Source: Pseudoips prasinana (lineage: Eukaryota > Arthropoda > Insecta > Lepidoptera > Nolidae). Taken from it: a DNA stretch of 64,000 nucleotides. The stretch lies in assembly GCA_951640165.1 (NCBI GenBank), contig OX621258.1, positions 6,471,501 through 6,535,500 of the forward strand, read 5' to 3'. The notes under the pieces were generated by a model. It ran no database searches. It saw nothing but the letters and a program-made list of their open reading frames with translations, and was not told the origin of the DNA. The translations under genes and the position numbers were made by a program. Shown here in pieces: positions 53,031-63,400 of the stretch (its first letter is position 1; the number at the start of each line of letters is the position of its first letter).

Positions 53031-53461
53031 AAAAAATATTTTAAATTGCTAAAAGATGTTGATTTTACACCTTTACAAGACTTTTTTAAAATTATTTCTA
53101 CGGTCCATTTTTTCTTACTTGGCTTATTTGGTAAACAAACACTACTCGGCACGAAAATCACTAGTTTCGTCATCAATCACGCACTTTTAGTTAGGTATGA
53201 ACATCTTGATTGTTGGAAGAAACACATACTATATAAATAACACCAAAAACTGCTTCAAATTAACCATCCAAACACATTAATTCTCTTAAAATCAAAAAAA
53301 TATCAGAATCCATTTTCACAGATTAATAATTATATTGGCAATTTGACATTTCAAAATGCTAATTTGTCTTCGGAACTTAGAGAAGGGAAAAGTGAATGAA
53401 TGATTCTGACCAGTGTGAACTGTATAATTTTAATGTAAAAAACTGAATAATAAAGCAGAAT

Positions 53462-53570
<109 letters not shown>

Positions 53571-53714
53571 CTCAAGTTATATGTGTGTATGATAAGGTAA
53601 GGCATTATTTTTAAAACCTAAAGTTTTTGTTGTAACTGGTCGTAGACTAAAAGTATTATTTGACAAGTGAAATTTTTTGACTTGACGGGATACGTCCTGT
53701 CATTCGTCTCGTCG

Positions 53715-54977
53715 CCTTGTTTTATGTTGTACGTTACGGGTGCTCTACTGCTCTCTGTGTGTGTTTGAAGTGTAACGATTTGGCTTTCTACTGGACTCTG
53801 CTGATTCTTTCTGTGATTTGGACGGTTTTATTCTTTAGACTGACGACCTTTGGCTATTCTTCAAAGACATCGATATTGCATACGACTGTGATTTTAGTGC
53901 AATTGTTTTGTTTAAACAAGGTAAGTAAATTAATCTTTTTTAATGTTATTTATTCATATTGGGAATTCTATAAACAATCCTGAATAACAATAATAATTGG
54001 ATATCGGGTCAACGCCACCAAATTTGTCTCGGTAAATAACAGCGCAATTGAGACGTGAGCTCTTATTTTGTTTAGTTCGCTTGAAACACGGTTAATGTAA
54101 ACACATTTCACAATGCCGTAATGTGGTTTCAAAAGTTGCAAAAATAGTTATTTAACCTTTGTCTTTTCATTTCTAAGTGACAGTTGTAATTGATTGCTTT
54201 TCTCGTTTTTTATGACGAATGATCGTATGTATAAGATAATATTTTGAAGATAAGTGACTTTATTACTAGGTGCCATGTTCCTAATTAGATAATATACTTA
54301 AGCTATGCAAGCATTATGGTTTGTGGATAAATAATTAAAGAAAATCGTGTTATCGAACATTTATTAGCTCAAGATGAAAATAAAATAATGGAATTATCTG
54401 CATTACAGGTTTGAAAAAAATTTGAGTACAGTGGTACCTGGGTCGGTTATAGTACTAGACAATGCACCGTACCACTCCAGACTTGCAGAACGAGTGCCAA
54501 ACATGAGTTGGCGGAAGGCAGATATACAAGCGTGGCTACAGGAGTAACATATCAATTTTGAAGAGAATGAGGTAAAAGCGCAACTTTTATCTAAATTTAA
54601 CAAAAATCTATGTAATACAAAGTTGTGGATCAAATGGCGGCCCGCAAAAATGTTATCGTTTTACGCCTTCCGCCCTATCATTGCGAATTAAACCCAATTG
54701 AACTGATATGGGCGCAGTTAAAATCTTATGTTGGCAAAAATAACAAAACTTTTAAAATGGCTGAAGTCAAGGAGTTACTAAAAGAAGGCTTAAGCCAAAT
54801 TGGTACGATGTCTTGGAATAATTGTATAAACCATATAAAAAAGAAGAGGATAAAATGATGCAGCTTGACGGACTTTTAGATGCTGCAACAGATGCACCTA
54901 CCCAGGGTTTCATTATACACCTGTCAGAATCGGAAGACTCCAGAAGTGAAGATACATGTAGTGAATCACATGAATAA
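53715..54977 (+). pseudogene. Tc1/mariner-like transposase remnant, with a possible 5' exon
   Basis: From 54409 (after the acceptor-like TCTGCATTACAG) the frame reads PGSVIVLDNAPYHSRL, then SWRKADIQAWLQE and a TAA at 54545-54547. It resumes HINFEENEVKAQLLSKF. After a frame change come KNVIVLRLPPYHCELNPIEL and IWAQLKSYVGKNNKTFKMAE. A last frame change near 54838 opens an acidic tail ending SEDTCSESHE and a stop at about 54975. The DNAPYHS Asp (54458) and NPIE Glu (54700) are the second and third catalytic residues of the DDE_3 family with its typical long insert. The first Asp and the N-terminal DNA-binding part are missing. 53715-53920 ends in a strong donor (AACAAG then GTAAGT) and may be its 5' exon. 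Confidence 0.75.
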
Positions 54978-54999
54978 ATAAATTAAAAATAGTTTTGTT

Positions 55000-55254
55000 T
55001 TATTTTTTATATAGGCCAACGATATATTTCAGGAATTATTTCTGTGATTAAAATAATGTGTGATATTCTGGCAGCTTACTACAAAATTATCAACGCTAAT
55101 TTATTCCCAGGGCCAGAACTAAAATTTTATTTGTCAGGAAATCCTACATTACTAATATCATTCGTTTACAGCTGTATGAGTTCGTTCAGTCCTTCATTCG
55201 ATAATTTCCCAACTCTATCAATTGTCTTTGGTTACCAGTACGCCATATTTGTGT
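55000..55254. other. No gene seen
   Basis: Unassigned spacer. Confidence 0.4.
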
Positions 55255-55618
55255 ACTAAATAAGACAAGTAAAGAAAAATAGATTGTACGTACAAACCTT
55301 CCCTGGACTTTCACGAATAATTCAAGACCAAAATTAGCCAAATCAGTAAAGGCGTTGTTGAGTTATAACATTACAACGAAAAGTGGCATTGATTTTTATA
55401 TATATAGAAGACTAGCGGCCCGGTACGTGCTTCGCTACGCTTTTAAGTATTAGTACAAATTTACAATTTTTCAAGACTTTTTTAAATTTTCTCTACGTAC
55501 AAACCTTCCCTGGACTTTCACTAATAATTCAAGACCAAAATTAGCCAAATCGGTAAAGGCGTTGTTGAGTTATAACATTACAACGAAAAGTGGTATTGAT
55601 TTTTATATATGTAGATAA
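55255..55618. repeat. Direct duplication of about 118 bp around a Helitron-like end
   Basis: The blocks 55288-55405 and 55492-55612 are nearly identical (CGTACAAACCTTCCCTGGAC, AATTCAAGACCAAAATTAGC, GGCGTTGTTGAGTTATAAC, AACGAAAAGTGG). Between them lies ACTAGCGGCCCGGTACGTGC and TTCGCTACG, the reversed end also seen at 52957. Confidence 0.8.
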
Positions 55619-55921
55619 TCAAATCATATAATAAAATCGTAGGAAAGTCAAAACTGTACATTGAATATTTTTTTTAAAGGATACTTGGGGCGTGAACTAC
55701 AATCGATATCGAAGCCAAAAATATAGTTTTCAGAATTTTTGTCTGTATGTATGTCCGAGCTAAACTCAAAAAGTACTGCATGGATTTACTTCAAATTTTG
55801 CATGAATATTACTCGGGTCGGGTCAACATATAGGCTACATATTATCACGCTATCACCTACGGGGGAGGAGCTGTGATAATTTATAAAATTTAGCGCGGGT
55901 AAAACCGCGGGGTACAGCTAG
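55619..55921 (+). mobile_element. Helitron-like family A, complete copy 4
   Basis: Starts TCAAATCATATAATAAAAT. It has TCTGTATGTATGTCCGAGC and CTACGGGGGAGGAGCTGTG, and ends in CGCGGGTAAAACCGCGG and CTAG before T. It is 303 bp. Confidence 0.85.
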
Positions 55922-55934
55922 TAATAATTATGAT

Positions 55935-56425
55935 TGGCATGTTGGTCTTGGTTAGTGGCCCCGATTGCTAAACCAGAGGTCGTGGGTTTGATGTCCACCA
56001 CGGACGAATCTTAGTGCGACGAGCACGATTATTAGTTGTGTATCTTTTTTTTGGTAAGGCAGGGGGTAAAAATTGTCTGCGCGTGGGTATGTCGGACTCG
56101 CACCGACTAAACCTAACCTGCCGGGGACTTCTCTTGGCACCTGATTGGGGAACGCGGGTATGCTGCCCCGGTGCCCCCCTTTTGTGCGTTGTTCCCGATA
56201 GTCGGGACACGTACCCTGGGAGGAGTCTAGATTGCCCTCCACTATTGCCGACTCCTGCCAGTCCGGCACAAACAGATTGCTGTCTTCCTGGAGCTACTTT
56301 CACGTGGAGGCAGTAGAGGATACTTCTCTTACTGCCACCGCAGAGGTCGGGGGTTTGATCCCCATCCAGAACGAATCTTTGTGTGATGAGCATGATTATT
56401 TGTTCAGTGTCTGGATGTAAATAAT
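55935..56425 (+). mobile_element. Two SINE-2 copies around a GC-rich insert
   Basis: 55935-56045 has a SINE-2 head (TTGGTTAGTGGCCCCGATTG, GAGGTCGTGGGTTTGATG, GACGAGCACGATTATTAGTT). 56335-56425 has another head part (GAGGTCGGGGGTTTGATCC, GTGTGATGAGCATGATTATT). Between them, 56046-56330 is GC-rich (about half G+C) and has open frames on both strands, none recognisable. It may be a captured or inserted piece of another repeat. Confidence 0.65.
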
Positions 56426-56545
56426 AATATCCTGGGACATTATTCACACGGCCATCTGATCCCAGACTAAGCAGAGCTTGTACTATGTGAACTAGATATC
56501 TGATATACTACATATACTACTTTTCTTTACAAAATATATGCTTAT
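56426..56545 (-). mobile_element. SINE-1, 3' part, reverse
   Basis: ATAATATCCTGGGACATTAT, CACACGGCCATCTGATCCC and CATATACTACTTTTCTTTAC. It is joined directly to the SINE-2 copy on its left. Confidence 0.75.
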
Positions 56546-56845
56546 GTGACTTCACTTCAAAACCACTTTATTGTTTAACTAACTCAAACACTTAGTACAC
56601 GGTACTTTAACTCAGTATAAAGTTAGTACGCATGCGCGGCATGGGCGGCGCAAGAACACTGCCTTATCTTATCAGCCGTTAATTCGACTTGATTCATACT
56701 AGGTAAGTGGTCTTGCGAAACTTTTTATAAGACTGTGTTCTTAATATATAAGCCACAGTATATAGGTTTTTATAGTAGTTAAACTGTGAAATGAACCACA
56801 TGTAACAAGAAAATGAACGTTGCATGTCGCCATAAAACAACACTA
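56546..56845. other. No gene seen
   Basis: Unassigned. 56655-56740 shares phrases with 52800-52930. Confidence 0.35.
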
Positions 56846-57294
56846 TTATAATCTATCTTGATCTTACCGAGGCCCAGCTTGATAAACTTGAGCGTCTCCA
56901 GAACGTCTGTATAAGATTCGTATTTGGTCTACGCAAATATGATCATGTCACGGAATTTCGTAACAAGCTCAAGTGGCTGCCCATTCGCTTTCGCCGGAAT
57001 GCTCATATTCTGTCACTTCTATACAATGTTTTGTTTACTCCTTCTACTCCCTCTTATCTTAAAGATCGCTTTTCTTTCCTTTATGAGTCACATTCGAGGT
57101 TACTAAGATCAGCGCAAAATCTTCGATTAAAAATGCCAGAGCATTCCTCAATATTTTTTGACAAATCGTTTGCTGTGCAAGGTGCTCGTCTGTGGAATGC
57201 ACTGCCATTAGTAATTCGTCAAGCAAAATCACTACGACAGTTTCGGAATCTTGTGAAAGAACACTACTTGTCTCTTCAACAAAGTACAAATTGA
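56846..57294 (+). pseudogene. Jockey-like LINE reverse transcriptase, C-terminal fragment
   Basis: One open frame of about 149 codons: LERLQNVCIRFVFGLRKYDH, EFRNKLKWLPIRFRRNAHIL, LLYNVLFTPSTPSYLKDRF, ARLWNALPLVIRQAKSLRQF and FRNLVKEHYLSLQQ, then a stop at 57292. The LQN..IRF.FGLR, WLPI..RR and LWN.LP..IR blocks are characteristic of the C-terminus of insect Jockey/CR1-type reverse transcriptases. The copy is 5'-truncated but has no internal stop, so it is a fairly recent insertion. The polymerase and endonuclease domains are missing. Confidence 0.82.
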
Positions 57295-57690
57295 TTACTT
57301 TTAATTGGTCTAGAACTTCAGCATTAAAAATAGCTCTTGTGTACATTATGGTTATAATTTTCAAGCATGTATATATATTTTATTTATATATGTATATATT
57401 TATATGTATGTGTATATAGTATAGATGTTATGTAATATGTAAGTTAAGTATAAGTTTGCAGCGTATTAAGTTCATTGTTTTTGTCATGGTACCAGTGCGT
57501 ACCATGTCATCATTTTTGTACACTGACAACTACCGCAACTATTTTGTTCTATATTCCAATCCCTGCCTAGGTTGTCTGGAAGAGATCACATTTAGTGATA
57601 AGGCCGCCAATTGTACATTTCTGTAATGCATCCTTGTTCCTTATATTATATTTTACTTGGTGTACAATAAAGAGTTATCTATCAATCTAT
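57295..57690 (+). mobile_element. 3' UTR and tail of the Jockey-like LINE
   Basis: GGTTGTCTGGAAGAGATCAC, GTGATAAGGCCGCCAATTG, GGTGTACAATAAAGAG, then a TATC/TCTATC tail. The same tail stands alone at 36827-36970. Confidence 0.78.
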
Positions 57691-57949
57691 CTATTTTGCC
57701 TTTATTTCAAGGGCTCCTCACATAGTCCTCACTAAGTAGAACAAGTATTAATAGTAGCTAGACCATCACAAGCCTCTAGTACACAGTAGTTGTTTTATAA
57801 TATTGAGCATTAAATTTATTATTATATATTAGCCTCAAAATTATACATTTTCCAGATAACACTTATCGTCTTCGTTAAACCAAAATAGTTTAACAAAGGC
57901 TTTTGATGATACTTCATTCAATTAAAACCGTAATAGGCCCATAAATTCA
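57691..57949. other. No gene seen
   Basis: Unassigned AT-rich spacer. Confidence 0.4.
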
Positions 57950-58425
57950 GCATAAAGTTTCGTACCTGGGTCGTTCTTCCTATTTATTTACAATAATTTG
58001 TCCTTCTTAGTAACAAGCATCCCTTAAGAATATTTTTTTTTATGTCCTATGATGATTTAATAGGTCCTTATTCCTTAATAGGTCCTGATTTAATCGGTCT
58101 CCTACCGAGGAGACGCTAAAGTTGTCACTCTCAGGTTGTGGTTGAAAATCAGTTTTCCGCTGGTGCTGCTTTATGCAATGCCACGGTACCCAAACTGAAC
58201 CGCACCCTATTTTTGTTCCGAAGCGGCGCACTATGTAAGATGCGCTTATTATTGATGACATATAGTTATAAGAATAGTCATATTATATTTGTTAGTACAG
58301 TTTTAAGAAGTAGTTAATAAGTTCACCACAATTTGTTTAATACGCTGTGTTCTAATATTTATAAGCGCCGATGTTCTGAGCAAAAATAAATAATATTTTC
58401 TTTCTTTCTTTTTCTTCTTTTCTAT
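57950..58425 (+). mobile_element. Probable LINE 3' end with a TTTC tail
   Basis: GGAGACGCTAAAGTTGTCAC, TAAGCGCCGATGTTCTGAGC, AAAATAAATAATATT and a TTTCTTTCTTTC tail look like the 3' end of a Jockey-like LINE. The upstream frame is decayed, and the LINE could not be confirmed from protein. Confidence 0.45.
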
Positions 58426-58559
58426 CGATATGTCCTTATGCTATAGTTATGGTTAAACAGGTATTATACTTACGAACTAACAAAATGGCGTAAGAGTGCC
58501 ATGTTTACCTACAAAGCTATTACTCATTCATAATTTTGAGAGCTAGCTCTCGTCTTATT

Positions 58560-58700
58560 TCGTTTATTGGTATTATAACTGGTTACCTTAGTGCCTGTGT
58601 TGTTCAAGTCACCCAATTTGCCTCTGACATGGCTTAACTTCTGTTATCTAACGAGTACAGCAGGGACCCGCAGATTAACGTACCTTCCACGAAGACGCGC
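58560..58700 (-). mobile_element. 5S-SINE body fragment, reverse
   Basis: GGTTACCTTAGTGCCTGTGT, TTCAAGTCACCCAATTTGCC, TGACATGGCTTAAC, GCAGATTAACGTACCTTCC and ACGCGCAGAAATTAC match the reverse of 51240-51385 with many substitutions. Confidence 0.5.
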
Positions 58701-59055
58701 AGAAATTACGCCCATTTTAAGTTTTTTTTTTTAACTTGACGCGTGCAGTTAGCCTCTCGGCTTTTACTGCTTCACCGGACAGTAGGGGTGAGCGTGGGCT
58801 CTAACCGCCTAGCAAAATAAAACAACAAACTAAGTACCCGGGCCGGAGGGCGAACCTCGAACCTCGGCTCTGGGCGGATACTAGCGGGAAGAGGGCGAGA
58901 GATCGTGGATTTTATGGATGTTTTGTGCAACTGTCGCTCTACGTTACGCTCTACGTGACGCGGGCCTCGCTTCCGGTTTAGGCCCGGAGCGGGCATTTCA
59001 TCGGATCGAATGTAAACTAAGCCCATTTTACGCTCGGCCATAGAATTATATATTG
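58701..59055. other. Unassigned GC-richer sequence
   Basis: 58780-59030 is clearly more GC-rich than its surroundings (GGGCGGATACTAGCGGGAAG, CGTGACGCGGGCCTCGC). The 114-codon reverse frame there is Arg/Pro-rich and not a recognisable protein. It is probably a repeat without a second copy in the window. Confidence 0.4.
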
Positions 59056-59333
59056 ACGGGCCGGTATGCGTGGTTGGTAGATAAATAAATAAATAATATC
59101 CTGGGATATTATTCACACACGGTCATCTGAACCCAAACTAAGCAGAGCTTGTACTATGGAAACCAGATAACTGATATACTACTTTTCTTTTGTAAATACA
59201 TAATTATATAGATAATTACACCCAGACTCAGGGCAAATAGACATGTTAATGCACACAAATATCTGTCCTGGGTGGGAATCGAACCCACGACATTCGGCAT
59301 GTAAAACAAGCATCTACCAACCACGCCAACATG
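59056..59333 (-). mobile_element. SINE-1, complete, reverse, with a forward head scrap
   Basis: The forward head fragment GACGGGCCGGTATGCGTGG and TTGGTAGA (59056-59083) is followed by a full reversed copy (59093-59333): ATATCCTGGGATATTATTC, CACACGGTCATCTGAACCC, ACACCCAGACTCAGGGC, GTCCTGGGTGGGAATCGAACC and ACCAACCACGCC. This is the best full-length SINE-1 in the window. Confidence 0.85.
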
Positions 59334-59404
59334 CGCGATACTTGCCCTTCACGCCGCAAGTCGTCGTTTCGATGTTTGTGTGCATGATAATATGAGTTTT
59401 CTTT

Positions 59405-59645
59405 TTATATAAGAGGGCGTAAATGAGCAAGTTGGTCACCCCTGATGGTAATTGATCACCTCCATGGACACTCGCAATATCAAGTAGTCGCGGGTGCATA
59501 GCTGACCTTGAAAAGAGTCCGTAAACAATTGTTGCTGACCCTCCCTCCCCCACCCCTATGAGCTCTGGCCACCTTACTCACACTCAGAAACGCAACATTA
59601 AAGTATTAAAGTTATTATTAAGGAATGTCTTCTGTAAGGTGGAGG
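59405..59645 (+). repeat. Interspersed repeat E, copy
   Basis: GAGCAAGTTGGTCACCCCTG, ATGGTAATTGATCACC, AGTCGCGGGTGCATAGC, GAGCTCTGGCCACCTTACTC, TTATTATTAAGGAATGTCTT. It matches 37825-38095. Confidence 0.72.
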
Positions 59646-59706
59646 TACTTCCCCAGTCGGGCTGCTCTTTGAGCGAATGAACGCTGTGCCCTACCTCTAC
59701 TAAAAC

Positions 59707-59775
59707 TATGTCCTGAGTCTGGGTGGAATTATCATAATAACTTATAATGATAATTCCACCCAGACTCAGGACATA
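59707..59775. repeat. Fold-back of a SINE-1 segment (29-bp arms)
   Basis: Arms 59707-59735 and 59747-59775 are exact inverted copies with an 11-nt loop. The arm (GTCCTGAGTCTGGGTGGAAT) is part of the SINE-1 body, so a SINE piece has been duplicated head to head. SINE-1 sequence continues to about 59835. Confidence 0.88.
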
Positions 59776-59885
59776 CTTATAATTTATAAGTATGTATTGA
59801 CCAAAATAAAAGTAGTATATGAAGTATATCAAGTGAAACGTATGAGGTGTGGTTTGTAATCTTCCTGGTGATATTCGTCACTATA

Positions 59886-60175
59886 TACAAAAAAAACCGG
59901 CCAAGTGCAAGTGGGACTCGCGTACGGAGGGTTCCGTACCATTATCTATAAAAACGAGCAAAAAATTCATGTTTGTTGTATGGGAACCCCTTTAAATATT
60001 TAATTTATTTTGTTTTTTTAGTATTTGAGGTAATAGCGGCAACAGAAATACATCATCTGTGAAAATTTCAACAGTCTCATGAGATACAACCTGGTGACAG
60101 ACGGACAGACAGACAGCGAAGTCTTAGTAATAGGGTCCAGTTTTACCCTTTGGATACGGAATCCTAAAAACTTAC
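59886..60175 (+). repeat. Repeat I, full copy
   Basis: ACCGGCCAAGTGCAAGTGGG, ACTCGCGTACGGAGGGTTCC, AATTTCAACAGTCTCATGAG, GATACAACCTGGTGACAGAC, then GGATACGGAATCCTAAAAAC. It lies in the downstream intron or 3' flank of the PHLDB-like gene. Relatives are at 13300, 28200 and 48658. Confidence 0.72.
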
Positions 60176-60218
60176 ATATAAGTATAAGTAAAAAAGCTTT
60201 GTTGCAAAAACTACTCAC

Positions 60219-60462
60219 CTTTCTTCATAGACGCTACTATTCGCCATGAAGCTGTCGTCTATAAGACTGGAGTCTTCCGTCAAACTCCTGTCCACGGTCC
60301 TGTCGAAGCTCGTATCATCACGCCGGTGCAGCTCGGGGGGCAAGCTGTGGTACTGAGCCTCTTTGTCCTTGTACTTCTGGTCCCACAGTTTCTTGGTCTC
60401 GTCTTGGACACGACGTTTCAGCTCTGATATCTTTTCGCGTTCATCTTCTATTACTTGGCATC
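60219..60462 (-). CDS. PHLDB-like exon D
   Basis: 244 nt between TCTATACAG and GAAAG/GTGAGT, leaving in phase 2. It encodes CQVIEDEREKISELKRRVQD followed by KKLWDQKYKDKEAQYHSLPP and a Ser/Asp-rich linker (TEDSSLIDDSFMANSSVYEE). The next exon is not identified with confidence. Confidence 0.82.
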
Positions 60463-63400
60463 CTGTATAGAAAATATACTTTGCTATACAAACCAGTTTA
60501 TAAGAAAATTGTATTTAAAAGAAATCTCTACTGATGTTACTATCCTCCTTTCCACAGCAAAAAAAAAAAATTCACCAATCGTGGTTTTGTATTCCTCTAA
60601 TTCTAAAATCCAAACGTAACTAGTGTTATGGCCTGTAACCAAAACCGAAACTGAATTTCGGTTTCGGTCACAGTTTCGGCCGAAACAAAGGGTCAAGTTT
60701 TCGAGGGAAAAAAATACACTCAATCATAACCAGTCAGTATTTACTATCAAAATGACACATCGTAGGTCGCATCTGAGCATCTAACATGTCCGCAGCCGAA
60801 ACTGTTTTTTTGCCGAATATAGGTTGAAAACCAAAGATCGGTCGGAGAGTACCTAATTCCTCTTCCAAACAGAACTGATTTCAATTTATTTTCAGTAATC
60901 AAGCAACAAAAGAGTATCATGTTCCCCTAGCTTTTGCTGAGGTAAGCATCTTTTCCTCGTTTGTAAGATAATGTTAAGCAACATTATCTGTCAAGCATTC
61001 TTCCAATGTATGCATGCTTCGTAATTAACAGCAATGCAAACTAAGTTAAGTATTTGTATTATCTGTGCTTGTTCAGAATAAATCTTTTTTCTAGGGTCAT
61101 AAATTAGGCAGCAGTTGTAAGTTTATTCACAAAAGTGTAGTAGTCGGGTATACAAGATATTACGTATTACGTACGGAAAATGAGGAATACGTTTCTATGA
61201 GAAAATGGCACCTAGTAACGGCTATTACTGTGCTCTTCGACTTCTCCTTCCTGTCCACAACATATTTCTCCCTATGGAAGAATTGTGAGTCTCGGGTTAG
61301 GGAATTGATCGCGCCCCTTACCGATTATAATACGGCCGTCCCGAGCGGGGTAAAGCGACAGGAAAACCATCGGGAGAGATCCAAGCCTAAATAAAGATAA
61401 TTATACTGTACCTCGTTCTTCCAACATTTCCAATCTCTTCCGTTCAACCTCCATCAGGCTATCCAACGTTCTCTTCCCCAACGAGTTCATATCCGTATCA
61501 CTGGGTAATATAGGAGCATCAATTGTCACCTTCGATATCCTATCTATATCATCTTGGGACGGAATTTTACTAACATCAGCTATTTTCTGAAATTCTTTGC
61601 TATTCGGCTCATCTCCACAACTTTTCCGATGCAAAATCTTTGCGGATTGAGCGGTTTCTATAAAATTTTCTTGTTTTTCTGGAGTTTCGAATGTAACTTT
61701 GATTTTCTGTTCCTGTTCATCTTCTTCTTTAATATCAGCTTCTTTTTTGTCTGGAGACATTGATTTGGCTTTTACATACTTATTTTCTGCGTTAACAGTT
61801 TTTGCATTTTTGATATATCTATTTTTTGAGTTATTTTCTTTGTCCTCGTCTTTGATGCTGTTTTCCCGAGATTTTTTGCCGAAGGAGTCTTTCTTCATTA
61901 TTTTACCTAACGCAGCAAAAGTGGGGATTTTGGATGAGGAGTTACTCTTGACAGGTCCAGTTGGTTTGTCTTTCTTCTTGGAATGCCTTAGACTGTTGAA
62001 TTTGTCTAGACTTACATCTACTTCTATATTATCATTATAGAAAAAGTTTTCGTTTAAGCTTTGTGACATTATGTCGACTTTTTCGGGGGATTTTGGTTTC
62101 TTGCTTTTTCTTTTCAATGAGTCGAAATTTCGTTCCCAAAATCCTTTCTTTTCTTTGGAAGAAGTCGATGATTTTGACGGACTTTCACTATACCTTTCTT
62201 CTGTGTCAATAATGTCGGATATTATTCTTCTTTCAATATCTACTGTCATAGATTGAGACATTTGGTCTATAGAATTGAATTTGTCCTTCATTTGTTTTGT
62301 ATGGTCTTCAAAGTTTTTAATATCAATTTCATCACTATCTGAACTTTGTGGAGAGTAACCAAATTCGCCCGATTTTGCTCTTGTTTGGTCTGTATAGAAA
62401 GCACTGTCAGGTGATTGTGTTCGTTCTACATCATTGAGCTTTGCTACTATAGGTTTTAACTCCTTTTCTATAGATTGAACTTTCCCAGTCAGTTCTTCAA
62501 CTAAGTTCAATAGTCTCACATATTCCGCGTGAAGGACTTTGGTTTCATCTAAAGCAGAGGTTAAATTGTTATTAGCTTCAGATTTTAGGGTGAGTATTCT
62601 AGTTTTTTGGGCCTCAATCTTTTTGGTTAGTAGAATGATTTCGTTTTGGATGTCTTCTCTATTCGATAACCTGTAAGTAAAATAAAGAATATATAAGCAA
62701 AAATTGAATTGATTTACAGCCTTAGTGAAGACTTTCTAATAATTCCGAAATTAGTAAAATATTATCATCTAAATTGGTAAATTTATATTTTGCAGGAATT
62801 TTTGTGTATTAAATAAATTAATCAAGTTATTTGGCTTTTACTTGAGAATAACAGTTGCCATATTGTAGTTGGATGTGGTTTGATATTAAATAATTATTAA
62901 TATGCCTGTGAGACAACACAAATCTTTCTTTATCCAGTAACAATATTTTACAACTTACAATTCAGACTCCTCCTCCAAATGTTGGAACTCCAAGTCCTCA
63001 AAGATCTTTGTCTCATTGTCCAAAATGTCCTGTGCGTTCTGCAGCTCTTCGAGTGTCGCAGCGTTATTTTTCAGGTCTTTCTCTATCCTGGATATGGGAA
63101 AAGTGTAGTTATAAATACATTCTTATGATACAAACCCAAGTACAACCAAAGCATACAGTATCAACTTGATTCTACCCTCAAATGATAAATGATAACTCGA
63201 TGACAGTTAGTGAACAAATTAAATTGTTTAAAAGATATAGACAAAGATAAAGACTTTATGTGAAGGGCAGAGTAGTTTATTTAGATCATCATATTAGACG
63301 AAAGACGTCCACTACTCAAAGGCCCCCGAACTATTTGCACAATTGTTTGTCTTTCGCTACCTAGGTCAAGCGGCTTTCACAAGATCATTGGTTCATCTTG

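Noticed and set aside
55952..56447. Overlapping reverse frames of 105 and 159 codons
   Set aside because: They run through SINE-2 heads and a GC-rich segment, and two frames are open at once. Not protein-like.
58040..58261. A reverse-strand exon with acceptor and donor around 58105-58165, possibly the next PHLDB exon
   Set aside because: In the phase required by exon D the reading shows no resemblance to PHLDB, and the region looks like a LINE 3' end.
61554..62256. Three forward frames rich in Phe/Leu/Ser
   Set aside because: They are the antisense of the Glu/Lys/Ser-rich exon C of the PHLDB-like gene.
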